Positions 33,202 to 41,955 of a stretch of 64,000 nt of DNA are shown piece after piece (positions within the stretch are counted from its first letter, which is position 1; the number at the start of each line of letters is the position of its first letter). The DNA comes from Akkermansia muciniphila (GTDB lineage: Bacteria > Verrucomicrobiota > Verrucomicrobiia > Verrucomicrobiales > Akkermansiaceae), in assembly GCA_945888515.1 (NCBI GenBank), contig CAMDAD010000001.1:159215-223214 (forward strand), given 5' to 3'. The notes under the pieces were generated by a model. It saw only the letters and a list, made by a program, of their open reading frames with translations, made no database searches and was not told where the DNA came from. The translations under genes and the position numbers were made by a program.

Positions 33202-35892
33202 ATGAATCGACACATCAACGCTATCTCTGGACGTCTCAGTCTGCGCGCGCCGCAACGGCAGTCGCTCGAAATCCTCGCGCGCATTACCGAAATCGTGCCT
33301 CTGAATAAGACGATGGCAGCGGCGGAGGCATTGGAGATCATTCAAAGCGAATTTCCCTCAGTTACCGACTTTGAGCGCGAGTTTCCCTCCCTCTGTTTCG
33401 CGCTTGCTACGGGTGTGGGTAAAACGCGGTTGATGGGGGCATTTGTGACGTATCTGCACCTCGCTCACGGCATTAACAATTTTTTCGTACTCGCGCCGAA
33501 TCTGACGATTTACAACAAACTCATCACAGACTTTACCCCGAACACGCCGAAGTATGTTTTCAAAGGCATTGCGGAGTTTGCTCAGGAAGCACCGGAACTC
33601 ATCACAGGTGATAACTATGAGCAAAAGAGCTTGGTGGATCAGAGTCTAATGCCGGGATTTACCAAAGTAACCATCAATATTTTCAACATCAGCAAGATCG
33701 ATTCCGAAGTGCGTGGCGGTAAAGCGCCCAAAATCAAGAGGCTTTCGGAATACATTGGGGAGAGTTACTTTGATTACCTCTCTGCGTTGCCTGATTTGGT
33801 GCTGCTCATGGATGAATCTCACCGCTACCGCGCCAAGGCGGGCCTGCGGGCCATCAATGAACTGAAGCCGATTCTGGGACTGGAACTCACGGCTACCCCT
33901 TTTGTCGAGACGAACAAAGGAGCGCTTCCGTTTAACAATGTGATCTACGATTATGCGTTAGGTCGCGCCATTAGCGATGGATTTGTTAAAGAGCCTGCCG
34001 TGGTGACGCGGAAGAATTTCAATCCCAATGGAATGAGCAAAGAGGCCATCGAGGAACTGAAACTCTCCGATGGCGTACGGCTTCATGAACAAACCAAGGT
34101 GCAGCTCGAAACCTACGCCCGCGAAACGAATCGTGAAATCGTCAAACCCTTCGTGCTCGTCATCGCTCGGGATACGACTCATGCCGCGCAACTCAAGAGC
34201 TTGATCGAATCCGAGGCCTTTTTCGATGGCCGCTACCGCGATAAAGTCATCCAGGTGGATTCCAGCAAAACGGGAGCTGAGGAAGAAGAAATGATCAACC
34301 GCCTGCTCACGGTAGAACATGCCAATAATCCCACGGAAATCGTGATCCACGTGAACATGCTGAAAGAGGGTTGGGACGTCACGAATCTTTACACCATCGT
34401 CCCGCTGCGCGCGGCGAATGCGCGGATTCTCATCGAGCAATCGATTGGACGCGGCTTGCGTCTGCCATACGGAAAACGCGTGGGCGTGGCAGCAGTGGAT
34501 CGTCTGAACATCGTGGCACACGATAAGTTTCAAGAAATCGTCGATGAGGCGAATCGTCCTGACTCTGCGATCCGCATGCAGACCGTGGTTCTCGACCCGG
34601 ACGATCTGGAGAAAAAGACAAAGACAGTCATTTCTCAGAGTACTTTGGCAAGTCAGCTAGGAACAGAAACTGCGCCATCCACGGGTGCTGCGCCTGGCGC
34701 TGAGACGAAACAAACGCTACCTGTTTTCACCCCGACTGAGCAAAAAGTGGCCCAAGCCGCGTATGCCGCGATTCGACAACTGGAGAGCCAGCCGGGGCGG
34801 GTGCCTATCACCAGCTATCTTGCCAGCCCGGAAATCCAAACCGCTCTGGTGCAAGAAGTCTCCGCCTACCTCGCGCCTAGCCAGATGGAAATGGAAGGCG
34901 TGATCGAGAAGCCAGACATTGCAGCGATTGTCAAAAAAACGACTGAAATGGTGGTGCAGCAAACGATTGCGATTCCTCGTATTTTGGTCGTGCCCAAGGG
35001 CGAGGTGGCATCAGGGTTTCATGCGTTTCAACTGGAAGTTTTCGGGTTGAGTTTCCAACCGATATCCGAGGAGCTGTGGGTACAGTTTCTGCGCACAGGC
35101 ATCACGGAAGTCATCGGAGTCGGTAAAGGCGGCATCAAAGAAAAACGCCTCGAAAACTACGTGGTGAGTGGGCTAGTCGATTACGATGACATCGACTATG
35201 AGAAACACGCGGACCTGCTCTACGATCTTGCCACACAAACCGTGAACCACTTTAAGAGCTATCTTACGGAAGAAGAAGCTGCGAAAGTGCTGTGCAGGCA
35301 TCAGAAAGAGATAGCTGCCTTCATCCATGCGCAAATGCAGCAGCATTTCTGGGAGGATGATCAGGTGGAATATGAAGTCGTCATCAGCAAAGGATTCACC
35401 GAACTAAAATCCAGCGCCTACACCTCTTCTGCGACGGAGGATCCGCTCGATTTCAAGATTTCGCCTCAGGATAAAAGTAACATGGCGAAGTACCTTTTTG
35501 GAGGCTTCAAGCGTTGCCTCTATCCCTATCAGAAATTTGATTCAGAAGCGGAACGAATCCTTGCTGTGATCCTAGATCGCGATGCAGAAAAATGGTTTAA
35601 GCCAGCGAAAGGGCAGTTTCAAATCTACTACAAACTCGGAGCCGAACATCCTGAATACCAGCCCGACTTTGTCGCTGAAACAAAGGATGCGATTTACATG
35701 CTGGAGCCCAAAGCCCGCAATAAAATGGATGATCCTGAGGTCATTGCCAAAAAAGATGCGGCGAAGAAGTGGTGTTTCAACGCTACCAACTACAATGCAA
35801 AACACGGAGGCAAGCCGTGGATCTATGGGTTGATTCCTCACGACGTCATCGCTGAGAATATGTCGATTGAGGGTTTGATGGGCGGGGGTTGA
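33202..35892 (+). CDS. Type III restriction endonuclease subunit Res
   Basis: An 896-residue superfamily II ATPase-nuclease. Motif I is ATGVGKTRLMGAF, motif II is LLMDESHRYR, motif III LELTATPF, and motif VI IEQSIGRGLRLPYG. The C-terminal endonuclease domain has the PD...ExK pattern in YQPDFVAETKD and MLEPKARN. Paired with the Mod protein at 30795 it should form the ATP-dependent Mod-Res complex that cuts between head-to-head unmodified sites. It is separated from mod by the GxxExxY cassette and a terminator, unlike the usual direct mod-res operon. No frameshift seen. hemB is convergent, with 39 bases between stops. Confidence 0.94.
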   Translation: MNRHINAISGRLSLRAPQRQSLEILARITEIVPLNKTMAAAEALEIIQSEFPSVTDFEREFPSLCFALATGVGKTRLMGAFVTYLHLAHGINNFFVLAPNLTIYNKLITDFTPNTPKYVFKGIAEFAQEAPELITGDNYEQKSLVDQSLMPGFTKVTINIFNISKIDSEVRGGKAPKIKRLSEYIGESYFDYLSALPDLVLLMDESHRYRAKAGLRAINELKPILGLELTATPFVETNKGALPFNNVIYDYALGRAISDGFVKEPAVVTRKNFNPNGMSKEAIEELKLSDGVRLHEQTKVQLETYARETNREIVKPFVLVIARDTTHAAQLKSLIESEAFFDGRYRDKVIQVDSSKTGAEEEEMINRLLTVEHANNPTEIVIHVNMLKEGWDVTNLYTIVPLRAANARILIEQSIGRGLRLPYGKRVGVAAVDRLNIVAHDKFQEIVDEANRPDSAIRMQTVVLDPDDLEKKTKTVISQSTLASQLGTETAPSTGAAPGAETKQTLPVFTPTEQKVAQAAYAAIRQLESQPGRVPITSYLASPEIQTALVQEVSAYLAPSQMEMEGVIEKPDIAAIVKKTTEMVVQQTIAIPRILVVPKGEVASGFHAFQLEVFGLSFQPISEELWVQFLRTGITEVIGVGKGGIKEKRLENYVVSGLVDYDDIDYEKHADLLYDLATQTVNHFKSYLTEEEAAKVLCRHQKEIAAFIHAQMQQHFWEDDQVEYEVVISKGFTELKSSAYTSSATEDPLDFKISPQDKSNMAKYLFGGFKRCLYPYQKFDSEAERILAVILDRDAEKWFKPAKGQFQIYYKLGAEHPEYQPDFVAETKDAIYMLEPKARNKMDDPEVIAKKDAAKKWCFNATNYNAKHGGKPWIYGLIPHDVIAENMSIEGLMGGG

Positions 35893-35931
35893 TGGCAGAA
35901 TTAATTCTACTCACACGGCAAGATGCCTGTC

Positions 35932-36921
35932 CTAGGCTCGCAGCCACTGCGCGGCTTCTTTGGCGTAGTAGGTGAGGATGATGTCGGCGCCGGCGCGTTT
36001 GATGGCGGTGAGGGATTCCAGGATGATGGCTTTTCTATCCAGCCAACCGGCTGCGGCGGCGCTTTCGATCATGAGGTATTCGCCGCTGACTTGATAGGCC
36101 GCCACGGGCAGGGTCGTGAGCTGTCGGACGCTGGCAATGATGTCGAGGTAGGCTCCGGCGGGCTTGACCATGACCATATCCGCGCCTTCGGCTTCGTCTA
36201 ACAAAATTTCGCGCACGGCTTCGCGGGCGTTGGCGTAGTCCATTTGATAGGTTTTTTTGTCGCCGGCTTTGGGGGCGGAATCGAGCGCGCCACGGAAGGG
36301 GCCGTAGTAGGCGGAGGCGTATTTGGCGGAGTAGCTGAGAATGGAGACATCGGTGTGACCGGCGGCATCGAGTGCGCTGCGCAGGGCGGCGACGCGGCCG
36401 TCCATCATGTCGCTAGGCGAAACGATGTCCGCTCCGGCGGCGGCGTGGCAGAGGGCTTGTTGGCAGAGAACGTCCACGGTTTCATCGTTGAGGATGTGGA
36501 GGGAGCCGTCGGGCTGTGTTTCAACGAGACCGTCGTGGCCATCGGCGTTGTAGGGATCGAGGGCGATGTCGGTGATGACGCACATCTCCGGGCAGGCGGC
36601 CTTGATGGCACGGATGAGGCGAGGGATGAGGCCATCGGGGTTGTAGCACTCGGCGGCATCGGAGGTTTTGAGGGAGTCGTCGGTTTTCGGAAACAGCACC
36701 ACGGCGGGGACGCCGACAGCGTGAAGAGCGAGCACTTCGGATACCACGTCTTTTTCGCACCACCGGGTGACGCCGGGCATGGAGGCGATAGCGTCGTTTT
36801 GGCTGCCTTCCTGGACGAAGAGCGGCTGCACAAAGTCGCCGGGGCTGAGCACGGTTTCACGCACCAACGCGCGGATGGCGGCGGTGCGGCGGTTGCGGCG
36901 GGGACGGATGGGAAGGTTCAT
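35932..36921 (-). CDS. hemB: Porphobilinogen synthase (delta-aminolevulinate dehydratase)
   Basis: Condenses two aminolevulinate molecules in tetrapyrrole synthesis. The 329 residues carry the two active-site lysines in SYSAKYASAYYGPFR and MVMVKPAGAYLD. The metal-site segment reads TDIALDPYNADGHDG: Asp replaces the Cys residues of zinc-type enzymes, so this is the magnesium-type (zinc-independent) class. The gene is 8 bases after cysS, likely one transcript. Confidence 0.95.
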   Translation of the reverse strand: MNLPIRPRRNRRTAAIRALVRETVLSPGDFVQPLFVQEGSQNDAIASMPGVTRWCEKDVVSEVLALHAVGVPAVVLFPKTDDSLKTSDAAECYNPDGLIPRLIRAIKAACPEMCVITDIALDPYNADGHDGLVETQPDGSLHILNDETVDVLCQQALCHAAAGADIVSPSDMMDGRVAALRSALDAAGHTDVSILSYSAKYASAYYGPFRGALDSAPKAGDKKTYQMDYANAREAVREILLDEAEGADMVMVKPAGAYLDIIASVRQLTTLPVAAYQVSGEYLMIESAAAAGWLDRKAIILESLTAIKRAGADIILTYYAKEAAQWLRA

Positions 36922-36929
36922 GGTGGTGA

Positions 36930-38318
36930 TTATTTAGGGCTCAATTCATAGCCGTCTTTGCTGTCCTTGATGGTCCAGCCTAGGGCGGCGAGTTGGTCGC
37001 GCAGGACGTCGGATTGCGCCCAGTCTTTCGCTTGGCGGACGGCGAGGCGTTGCTCGGCGAGGGAGCGGATCTCGGCGGGGACTTCGATTTCCTTTTCCGT
37101 TTCCGGCAGGGTGAGTCCGAGGGCGCGGAGGATGCGATGAAATGCCGCCAACGCCTTTGCTGCATCGAGGCCTTCGCATTTCACGGCCTCGCGCAGGCCG
37201 GTGAAGATGGCACCGAGGGCGCCGGCGGTGTTGAGGTCGTCGTTGAGGGAATCCCACGAGGCTTGGAAAGGGCCGAACTCGATGCTGGTGAGCACGGCGT
37301 TTTCCGGAGACTTCGCGGCGAGTTGTTGCGCGGCTTTGGCCATTTTGTTCATGGCTTCGCGGGCGGCGTGGAGGCTGTCGAAGGTGAAATTGAGCGGCTT
37401 GCGGTAGTGGCCGCTGAGCAGGACGTAGCGCACCTCCATGGCGGTCCAGCCGTGTTTCGCGAGGTCTTCGAGGGTGTAGAGATTGCCGAGCGACTTAGAC
37501 ATTTTTCCGCCATCGACCATCAAGTGCGCGATGTGGAACCAGGTCGCGGCAAAATGCCCGCCGCAGGCGCAGCGGCTCTGGGCGATTTCGTTTTCGTGGT
37601 GCGGGAAGACGAGATCGACACCGCCGCTGTGGAGGTCGAAGGTTTCGCCGAGGTATTCGCGAATCATTGCGGAACACTCGAGGTGCCAGCCGGGTCGGCC
37701 TTCGCCCCAGGGGGAGGGCCAGAAATTTTCGCCATCCTCGGGGCGGCGGGACTTCCAGAGCACGAAGTCGCTGACGCTTTGTTTTTCGTATTCATCGGCA
37801 TTGGCGCGCTGTGTCTGCGTGCGGCCGAGCTCCAGCTCGCGTTCATCGAGGTGGGATAGCTGGCCGTATTCGGGAAACGAGGCGATGTTAAAATACACCG
37901 AGCCGTCCTCAGAGGCGTAGGCGTGGCCTTTTTCGACGAGTTGCTCGATCATCGCGACTTGCTGGGGGATGTGCTCCACGGCACCGGGCTCGATATGGGG
38001 TGGCAGGCACTGGAGGAGGTCGCAGTCGTGATGGAATTTTTCCGTCCAGAAGCGGGTGAACTCCGTGAGGGATTGACCAGCGCGCTGCGATTCGCGGATC
38101 GTTTTATCGTCCACATCGGTGAGGTTGCGGACGTGCAGAGTGCGCAGGCCGCCGGTTTCCAGCGTGCGGCGGAAGACATCCTGGAGCACGAAAGTGCGGA
38201 AATTGCCGATATGGGCGGGGCCATAAACGGTAGGGCCGCAGCAGTAAAACCGGAACGTCTGCCCATCGATGGGCGTCAAATCCTTGATTTTCCGTGCCAG
38301 AGTATCATACAAACGCAT
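36930..38318 (-). CDS. cysS: Cysteinyl-tRNA synthetase
   Basis: Class I aminoacyl-tRNA synthetase of 462 residues. It shows the HIGH-type motif in YGPAHIGNFRTF, the zinc ligands Cys in YCCGPT and GWHLECSAM plus FPHHENEIAQS, and the KMSKS loop (GGKMSKSLGN). Length is normal. It lies upstream of hemB in the same direction; hemB starts 8 bases later. Confidence 0.97.
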   Translation of the reverse strand: MRLYDTLARKIKDLTPIDGQTFRFYCCGPTVYGPAHIGNFRTFVLQDVFRRTLETGGLRTLHVRNLTDVDDKTIRESQRAGQSLTEFTRFWTEKFHHDCDLLQCLPPHIEPGAVEHIPQQVAMIEQLVEKGHAYASEDGSVYFNIASFPEYGQLSHLDERELELGRTQTQRANADEYEKQSVSDFVLWKSRRPEDGENFWPSPWGEGRPGWHLECSAMIREYLGETFDLHSGGVDLVFPHHENEIAQSRCACGGHFAATWFHIAHLMVDGGKMSKSLGNLYTLEDLAKHGWTAMEVRYVLLSGHYRKPLNFTFDSLHAAREAMNKMAKAAQQLAAKSPENAVLTSIEFGPFQASWDSLNDDLNTAGALGAIFTGLREAVKCEGLDAAKALAAFHRILRALGLTLPETEKEIEVPAEIRSLAEQRLAVRQAKDWAQSDVLRDQLAALGWTIKDSKDGYELSPK

Positions 38319-38493
38319 GCGTCTCCCTAGCGCGGTCGGCGCGCGCTGGCAAGCATGGCATCGTGGTCCTCGCGAATTTTTTTGAAAAAACGAAGATTCT
38401 TCTTGCCAAGTGGGTGGGATTTTTGCATTTTCCGCCCCCGCCCGCTCTTAAAAGCATGGCTGGCACCAACTTCACTCAACTTATCACTTTATT

Positions 38494-38745
38494 ATGGCCG
38501 TTGCATTACGTCTTACTCGCCAGGGATCCGCTGACCGTCCCTACTACAAAATCATTGCCGTGGATAGCCGCGTGCGTCGTGATGGACGTTTCATCGAACA
38601 ACTCGGCACCTATGATCCCATGAAAGAGGGTGTCAACTACGAGATCGATCTCGCTGCGGCGGATAAATGGCTCGGCACCGGCGCGAAGCCATCGGAGACG
38701 GTAAAGTCGATCATCCGCAAGGCTCGCACAGCGGCTGCGAAGTAA
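38494..38745 (+). CDS. rpsP: 30S ribosomal protein S16 (bS16)
   Basis: An 83-residue protein with the bS16 pattern: [20 protein letters not shown] at the start, then [19 protein letters not shown]. The usual partners rimM and trmD do not follow; a strong terminator comes 28 bases after the stop, so rpsP is monocistronic here. Upstream DNA up to the divergent cysS start (175 bases) should hold the promoter. Confidence 0.98.
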   Translation: MAVALRLTRQGSADRPYYKIIAVDSRVRRDGRFIEQLGTYDPMKEGVNYEIDLAAADKWLGTGAKPSETVKSIIRKARTAAAK

Positions 38746-38773
38746 ATTTTCTGTGTGTTGTTTTTCATTTTTT

Positions 38774-38805
38774 CCGTCCGTCTGTTCGCAGGCGGGCGGT
38801 TTTTT
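38774..38805 (+). terminator. Intrinsic terminator of rpsP with UUCG loop
   Basis: An 11-base-pair stem (38774-38784 with 38789-38799, two G-U pairs), a TTCG tetraloop (38785-38788), which is especially stable as RNA, and a T run at 38800-38805. Confidence 0.93.
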
Positions 38806-38876
38806 GTTGGAAAAGCAGAACGGGGAATTTTCAAATGCCGACTTGACCATCCTGGCGATTCGACTACGATAAGCGC

Positions 38877-39752
38877 ATGAATTGTAGCTTAGTGATGTTG
38901 TGGCGCATGGTCGCGGTGGTGGCAACCTGGGCCAGTGCCTCGGCGCAGCTCGGCGTGAACATCCGCATGAATCAATCTCAGCTCCTGGCTGGAGAAGCCG
39001 TATTGGTAGCGGTAACCATCACCAACCACACAGGGAGTGACCTCATTTTGGCAAACAACGGTCGCACACCCTGGCTGGACATGGTGGTCAAACGTGGCAG
39101 TGGCGAGCCAGCATCGGCACTAGGCAAGGCCAATTTCGGCGCAATGAAAATCGCCTCGGGCCAGACCATGACCAAGACGATTGACATTGCCGCCCTCTAC
39201 AACCTGCGTGAGCCGGGGTCCTACTCCGTATCGGCACTCGTGCGCAGCGGCGCGGACACTAATGGTTTTATTTCGAACCGACTGCTCTTCAGCTGCGCCA
39301 ACGTCCGACCCGACTGGAGCCAAAAGGTGGGTGTGCCCGGCCAACCAGGAAAAAATCATGAATTCCGAGTGACGAATTTTACCAACTCGCAAAAGTCTCT
39401 CCTTTATGCACAAGTAGTGGACTGCAAAACGGGACTCTCCTTACAGACGCTGTGTCTGGGCGAGGCGCTGCTTTTCCGCAAACCGCAGGCAGCGGTCGAT
39501 CGCTCGCAAACTCTTAACATCCTCTACCTCGCCACACCTGATTTTTATGTGCACGCCCGTATTGATGTGAATGGACGTTTCCTCGGTCGTGATCTTCACA
39601 AGCGCGGCGCCAGTGGCGATCCGCGCCTGATGACCTTTGCCGATGGCGCGGTCAAGGTAGCGGGATCCATTCTCTACGATCAGAAAGCGGAAGCCGAAGC
39701 CCGTGGAAAGATCCGTAAAATTTCTGAACGACCGACCTACACATACAATTAA
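38877..39752 (+). CDS. Secreted protein of unknown function
   Basis: A 291-residue protein with a signal peptide (VMLWRMVAVVATWASASAQ). The first ~110 mature residues look like a beta-sandwich (NITNHTGSDLILANNGRTP, EPGSYSVSALVRSG), of the kind that carries intermediate-filament-tail or Big-like strands; the second half has FTNSQKSLLYAQVVD and YVHARIDVNGRFLGRDL. I recognise no family. The amidase gene follows 72 bases later in the same direction, which suggests envelope work. Confidence 0.7.
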   Translation: MNCSLVMLWRMVAVVATWASASAQLGVNIRMNQSQLLAGEAVLVAVTITNHTGSDLILANNGRTPWLDMVVKRGSGEPASALGKANFGAMKIASGQTMTKTIDIAALYNLREPGSYSVSALVRSGADTNGFISNRLLFSCANVRPDWSQKVGVPGQPGKNHEFRVTNFTNSQKSLLYAQVVDCKTGLSLQTLCLGEALLFRKPQAAVDRSQTLNILYLATPDFYVHARIDVNGRFLGRDLHKRGASGDPRLMTFADGAVKVAGSILYDQKAEAEARGKIRKISERPTYTYN

Positions 39753-39824
39753 ATTTACCGAGATCATCAATAATGATAAAATTTCATTGTAAAGTTGCTC
39801 AATTTTTGCTTATTTGCCTTACCA

Positions 39825-40430
39825 ATGAATCGTTTTTCCCGATATTTGTTTGCCTGTTTGGTCGGTTGGCTCTTGGTGGGCCCCGCGCAAGCGCGTTATT
39901 TCAGCACTGTGGTGATCGACCCTGGTCACGGTGGTCACGATAAAGGCTGCCAGTGGGGCCGGGTGTATGAAAAGCACCTCTGCCTCGATACCTCACTGCG
40001 TCTGGAAAACACCCTTCGCAGCAAGGGATACCGCACTGCGGTCTTGCGACGAAGTGACTACTTCATTTCGCTGCCACAGCGCGTGTCCATGGCAGCAAAA
40101 TACAGAAACGCGATTTTTGTGAGCGTGCACTACAATTTCACATGGCGACAGGAAGCAAGCGGCATCGAGACCTTTTATCACTCGGCAGAAAGCAAACCAC
40201 TGGCATCCTACGTTCAGGAAGGCATGCTCAAGCGCGTGCGTGGCGTCAATCGGGGTGTGAAATTCGCGCGCTACTATGTCATTCGTAATACGAAAATGCC
40301 TTCCATTCTTGTCGAGTGCGGCTTTGTGAGCAACCAGAACGAACGTGATAAAATGCGCAAGGCTTACTATCGCCAAGCAGTGGCTGATGGAATCGCCGAC
40401 GGCATATTCAAATTCCGCAGCCGCGGGTAA
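39825..40430 (+). CDS. N-acetylmuramoyl-L-alanine amidase (Amidase_3)
   Basis: A 201-residue zinc amidase that cleaves the amide bond between muramic acid and the stem peptide. A signal peptide (RYLFACLVGWLLVGPAQA) precedes the domain. Zinc ligands appear in IDPGHGGHD (His), the Glu of GRVYEKHL, and SVHYNFTW (His); the catalytic Glu is in LVECGFVSN. The ATG at 39825 gives the signal peptide directly; an earlier TTG would extend it. Its stop overlaps the ATG of the next gene (TAATG). Confidence 0.93.
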   Translation: MNRFSRYLFACLVGWLLVGPAQARYFSTVVIDPGHGGHDKGCQWGRVYEKHLCLDTSLRLENTLRSKGYRTAVLRRSDYFISLPQRVSMAAKYRNAIFVSVHYNFTWRQEASGIETFYHSAESKPLASYVQEGMLKRVRGVNRGVKFARYYVIRNTKMPSILVECGFVSNQNERDKMRKAYYRQAVADGIADGIFKFRSRG

Positions 40431-40708
40431 TGAAATACTTGTGCCCTACCTGTGATCGCGAGGTGGCGGTGGGCTCTCACTGCCCTAGATGCATCAAAAA
40501 AAAACCTAGGCGAAAGGCAGCGCGAAAATCCTGGGAACAAGAGCCATCGGCAGACGGACTGGATCTGCCCGATGAGGATTTTGATTACGATGACTTTGTT
40601 GCCAGAGAATTCGGTCACGCTCCGCACCGGAAGATCGGCATCACCTGGTATTGGTATGCGGTAGCGCTACTCTTACTGGCGCTCATGCTGATCGGATTAT
40701 TTATATAA
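40430..40708 (+). CDS. Small zinc-ribbon membrane protein
   Basis: A 92-residue protein with an N-terminal CxxC...CxxC zinc ribbon (CPTCDREVAVGSHCPRC), a basic linker (KKKPRRKAARK), an acidic patch (PDEDFDYDDF) and one C-terminal transmembrane helix (WYAVALLLLALMLIGLFI). Translationally coupled to the amidase through TAATG. Unrecognised family; likely anchored with its ribbon in the cytoplasm. Confidence 0.78.
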   Translation: MKYLCPTCDREVAVGSHCPRCIKKKPRRKAARKSWEQEPSADGLDLPDEDFDYDDFVAREFGHAPHRKIGITWYWYAVALLLLALMLIGLFI

Positions 40709-40715
40709 AACACTC

Positions 40716-41186
40716 ATGCCCCACACCTACCATACGAGCACGCCGTTAGCTGCTAGCGCTGCGACGATGTTCGCCTTTCACAGCGATCCGCACAACCTCG
40801 GATACGTCATGCCACCGACGATGACTGTGACCAAACTGGAAACGGAAGTGCCGGCGCGAGAGGGCGGTCTGATTGAAATTCACTGTCGCGATTGGGGTGT
40901 CATTCCAATGCATTGGGTCTGTCGCTGGAAGACGGTCCAGCCACCGCAGAGACTCGTGGATGAAATGGTGCAAGGTCCCTTTTCCTTGTTTGTTCATGAA
41001 CACCGTTTCGATAAGCAAGACGAAAACACCTGCGTGATGCACGACACGATCACCTATCAGTGGGGGCGTTCTTGGTGGGGAAATCTTATCTCTGCCATCG
41101 GAGTCAGACTCTACCTCATGGCGCTGTTCCGCTATCGACATCATCGCACAAGACGCTGGGCTATCGATCATGTAAAATCCGATTGA
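40716..41186 (+). CDS. SRPBCC/START-like domain protein
   Basis: A 156-residue protein of the SRPBCC (cyclase/START-like) fold: a helix-grip start (TPLAASAATMFAFHSDPHNLGYVMP) and the strand series IEIHCRDWGVIPMHWVCRWK, RLVDEMVQGPFSLFVHEH and CVMHDTITYQWG, and a C-terminal helix. These domains bind hydrophobic ligands. It starts 7 bases after the zinc-ribbon gene. The 256 bases after it are AT-rich and lack a gene. Confidence 0.85.
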   Translation: MPHTYHTSTPLAASAATMFAFHSDPHNLGYVMPPTMTVTKLETEVPAREGGLIEIHCRDWGVIPMHWVCRWKTVQPPQRLVDEMVQGPFSLFVHEHRFDKQDENTCVMHDTITYQWGRSWWGNLISAIGVRLYLMALFRYRHHRTRRWAIDHVKSD

Positions 41187-41442
41187 TCCATGGGAAGTTA
41201 TTGATTAACCATCATCTTATAAAATACCATAATAAAAAACGATTGATTATAATAAAACACATCATTTTTTACGTAGATCCAAATCGTAGGAAATGAACAA
41301 GTCTCCCTGTGATTTACAGAGATTTCGCGTGCCGGCTTAAAAGGTGCCTCTCTCCACTGCGGATCATCTCACGCATGCGTCTTCCCCTCAAGTGATCGTA
41401 GGAATCAACATCATCAGAGCCAGTCGATGATACTTCGTTTTT

Positions 41443-41946
41443 TCACAAAGGAAATCGCTGCGCAATCTCCTCAAGGGACTCATGATCGATCAAATCAAAA
41501 GCAGCTGTTTGATCGGAATCCACATCGAACACTGCCACCACCTCGCCGCTGGCATCGCGCCAGGGCACCACAATCTCACTGGCCGAACGAGCATCACAGG
41601 CGATGTGACCGGGAAACGCGTGCACGTCCTTGACCAGCATGGTGCGCGCCTCGGCCCAAGCACTGCCGCAGACTCCGCGCCCGTGGGCGATGCGGAGGCA
41701 GGCAGGTGTGCCTTGGTAAGGGCCTACGAGTAGGGCATCGCCGACGACCCGATAGAAGCCGGTCCAAAAGTAATGCGGCATGCTCTGATGCAGCACCGCG
41801 ACGATGGTGCTCATCATCAATACGCGATCCGTCTCACCCGCAAGCATAGCGTTGAGAGCATCGGACGCTTGCTGATAAAGCTGCCGTTTTTTCTCTGACT
41901 CAGGAATGCTTCCCTTGATCGCAGTGTATGCTTCGCCATGTGACAT
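41443..41946 (-). CDS. msrC: Free methionine-R-sulfoxide reductase (GAF domain)
   Basis: A 167-residue GAF protein that reduces free L-methionine-R-sulfoxide. The three cysteines of the family are in GTPACLRI, GRGVCGSAW and GHIACDARSASEIVVP; the fold also shows YFWTGFYRVVGDALLVGPYQG. Length normal. It is the downstream gene of the OppD-type ATPase (9-base gap), so they share a transcript, though no functional link is obvious. Confidence 0.93.
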   Translation of the reverse strand: MSHGEAYTAIKGSIPESEKKRQLYQQASDALNAMLAGETDRVLMMSTIVAVLHQSMPHYFWTGFYRVVGDALLVGPYQGTPACLRIAHGRGVCGSAWAEARTMLVKDVHAFPGHIACDARSASEIVVPWRDASGEVVAVFDVDSDQTAAFDLIDHESLEEIAQRFPL

Positions 41947-41955
41947 AAAAATCCG

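Noticed and set aside
36244..36951. Long plus-strand open frames opposite hemB and cysS
   Set aside because: They are rich in Gly, Val and Glu and mirror the GC-biased third codon positions of the real genes on the other strand; no motif or start signal supports them.
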